Shown piece after piece: positions 63,901-64,000 of a DNA stretch of 64,000 nucleotides. The notes beneath the pieces are model-generated. The model worked only from the letters and a program-made list of their open reading frames with translations. It searched no databases and was not told where the DNA came from. The DNA comes from Mastigamoeba balamuthi (lineage: Eukaryota > Evosea > Mastigamoebida > Mastigamoebidae): positions 263,911 through 327,910 of the forward strand of contig CACRSC010000012.1 in NCBI GenBank assembly GCA_902651635.1. The letters are read 5' to 3'. How positions within the stretch are numbered: the stretch's first letter is position 1; the number at the start of each line of letters is the position of its first letter. The translations under genes were made by a program, and so were the position numbers.

Positions 63901-64000
63901 CGGCGCCTGACGTGCTCCCGCCCAGCGGGCGTGTGCTCATCCTCGAAGTCGAGCGTTTCGACCCCGACAAGAACGCTGTCGGGCCCAGAAGTGCGTCGAC
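61000..64000 (+). CDS. USP40/USP47-like ubiquitin carboxyl-terminal hydrolase (partial)
   Basis: The 5' part of a multi-exon gene that runs off the window. Exons: 61000-61162, 61274-61467, 61727-61795, 61854-63320 and 63399-end. After a Pro-rich start the USP domain begins at GKWCGMSNQGATCYMNS, with the catalytic Cys. The 69-nt third exon supplies DTKALTTSFGW, the family segment before FEQQDAQELLRVLFEAL. A zinc-binding CSEC...CPTC pair, LLTLQLKRFDFD and GGHYQAFV (catalytic His) follow. After the USP domain come ubiquitin-like domains (LTLRVSLGAGSVAANVQIH and later), as in USP40 and USP47. It should remove ubiquitin from proteins. The C-terminus is not in the window. The small third exon is easy to miss. 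Confidence 0.9.

Noticed and set aside
1-64000. Alternative genetic code (stop reassignment)
   Set aside because: TAA, TAG and TGA all end well-supported genes at the expected family length; no conserved domain is crossed by an in-frame stop.

Overview
The window looks like a contig from a GC-rich, intron-bearing unicellular eukaryote. An amoeboflagellate such as an archamoeba (Mastigamoeba-like) is my guess, not a demonstrated identity. Host genes have very GC-rich third positions and mostly short GT-AG introns (about 40-150 nt, a few longer), and they end in TAA, TAG or TGA, so the standard code is used. A SHIPPO-motif coiled-coil protein hints at a flagellum or axoneme. Several GC-AG introns are needed to keep frames open.

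Layout. 0.4-2.7 kb holds a decayed gag-like retroelement fragment with two CCHC knuckles, followed by an AT-rich desert and a broken piggyBac transposase relic (5.6-6.2 kb). 6.3-8.6 kb is one arm of a diverged 2.2-kb inverted duplication whose other arm is at 25.7-27.9 kb. Between the arms lie a tandem pair of HxxxDG acyltransferase genes duplicated with their promoters (8.7-10.05 and 11.4-12.8 kb), a TSR2-like ribosome-biogenesis gene, a BTB/FYVE-like/PI3-kinase fusion, a spore-photoproduct-lyase-like radical SAM gene and a long SHIPPO/coiled-coil gene. Next come a G-protein alpha subunit, a PARP1-like poly(ADP-ribose) polymerase and a ZIP metal transporter with an EF-hand pair.

37-48.5 kb is an accessory zone. 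It contains a GC-rich repeat family in three partial copies, an unrecognised gene whose start lies on that repeat's edge, an AT-rich desert, and an island (42.7-47.6 kb) of unrecognised spliced genes with much weaker codon bias. One of those genes reads through only if it has introns of 19-21 nt. Ordinary genes then resume: a secreted beta-helix protein, a multi-pass membrane protein with an EEP phosphodiesterase domain, an alpha/beta hydrolase, tRNA-Lys(CUU), ASCC1, a cluster of three paralogous transcription-factor-like proteins of a family I do not recognise, and the 5' part of a USP40/USP47-like deubiquitinase cut off by the window end.

The assembly has problems. Single-N joins at 14901 and 21312 link near-identical duplicated segments that are almost certainly unmerged overlaps. 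The join at 48344 falls inside a repeat, and several homopolymer-type frame breaks sit in otherwise intact genes. Apart from the tandem and dispersed paralogues there is no operon-like organisation; genes lie on both strands with 0.2-0.8 kb spacers.
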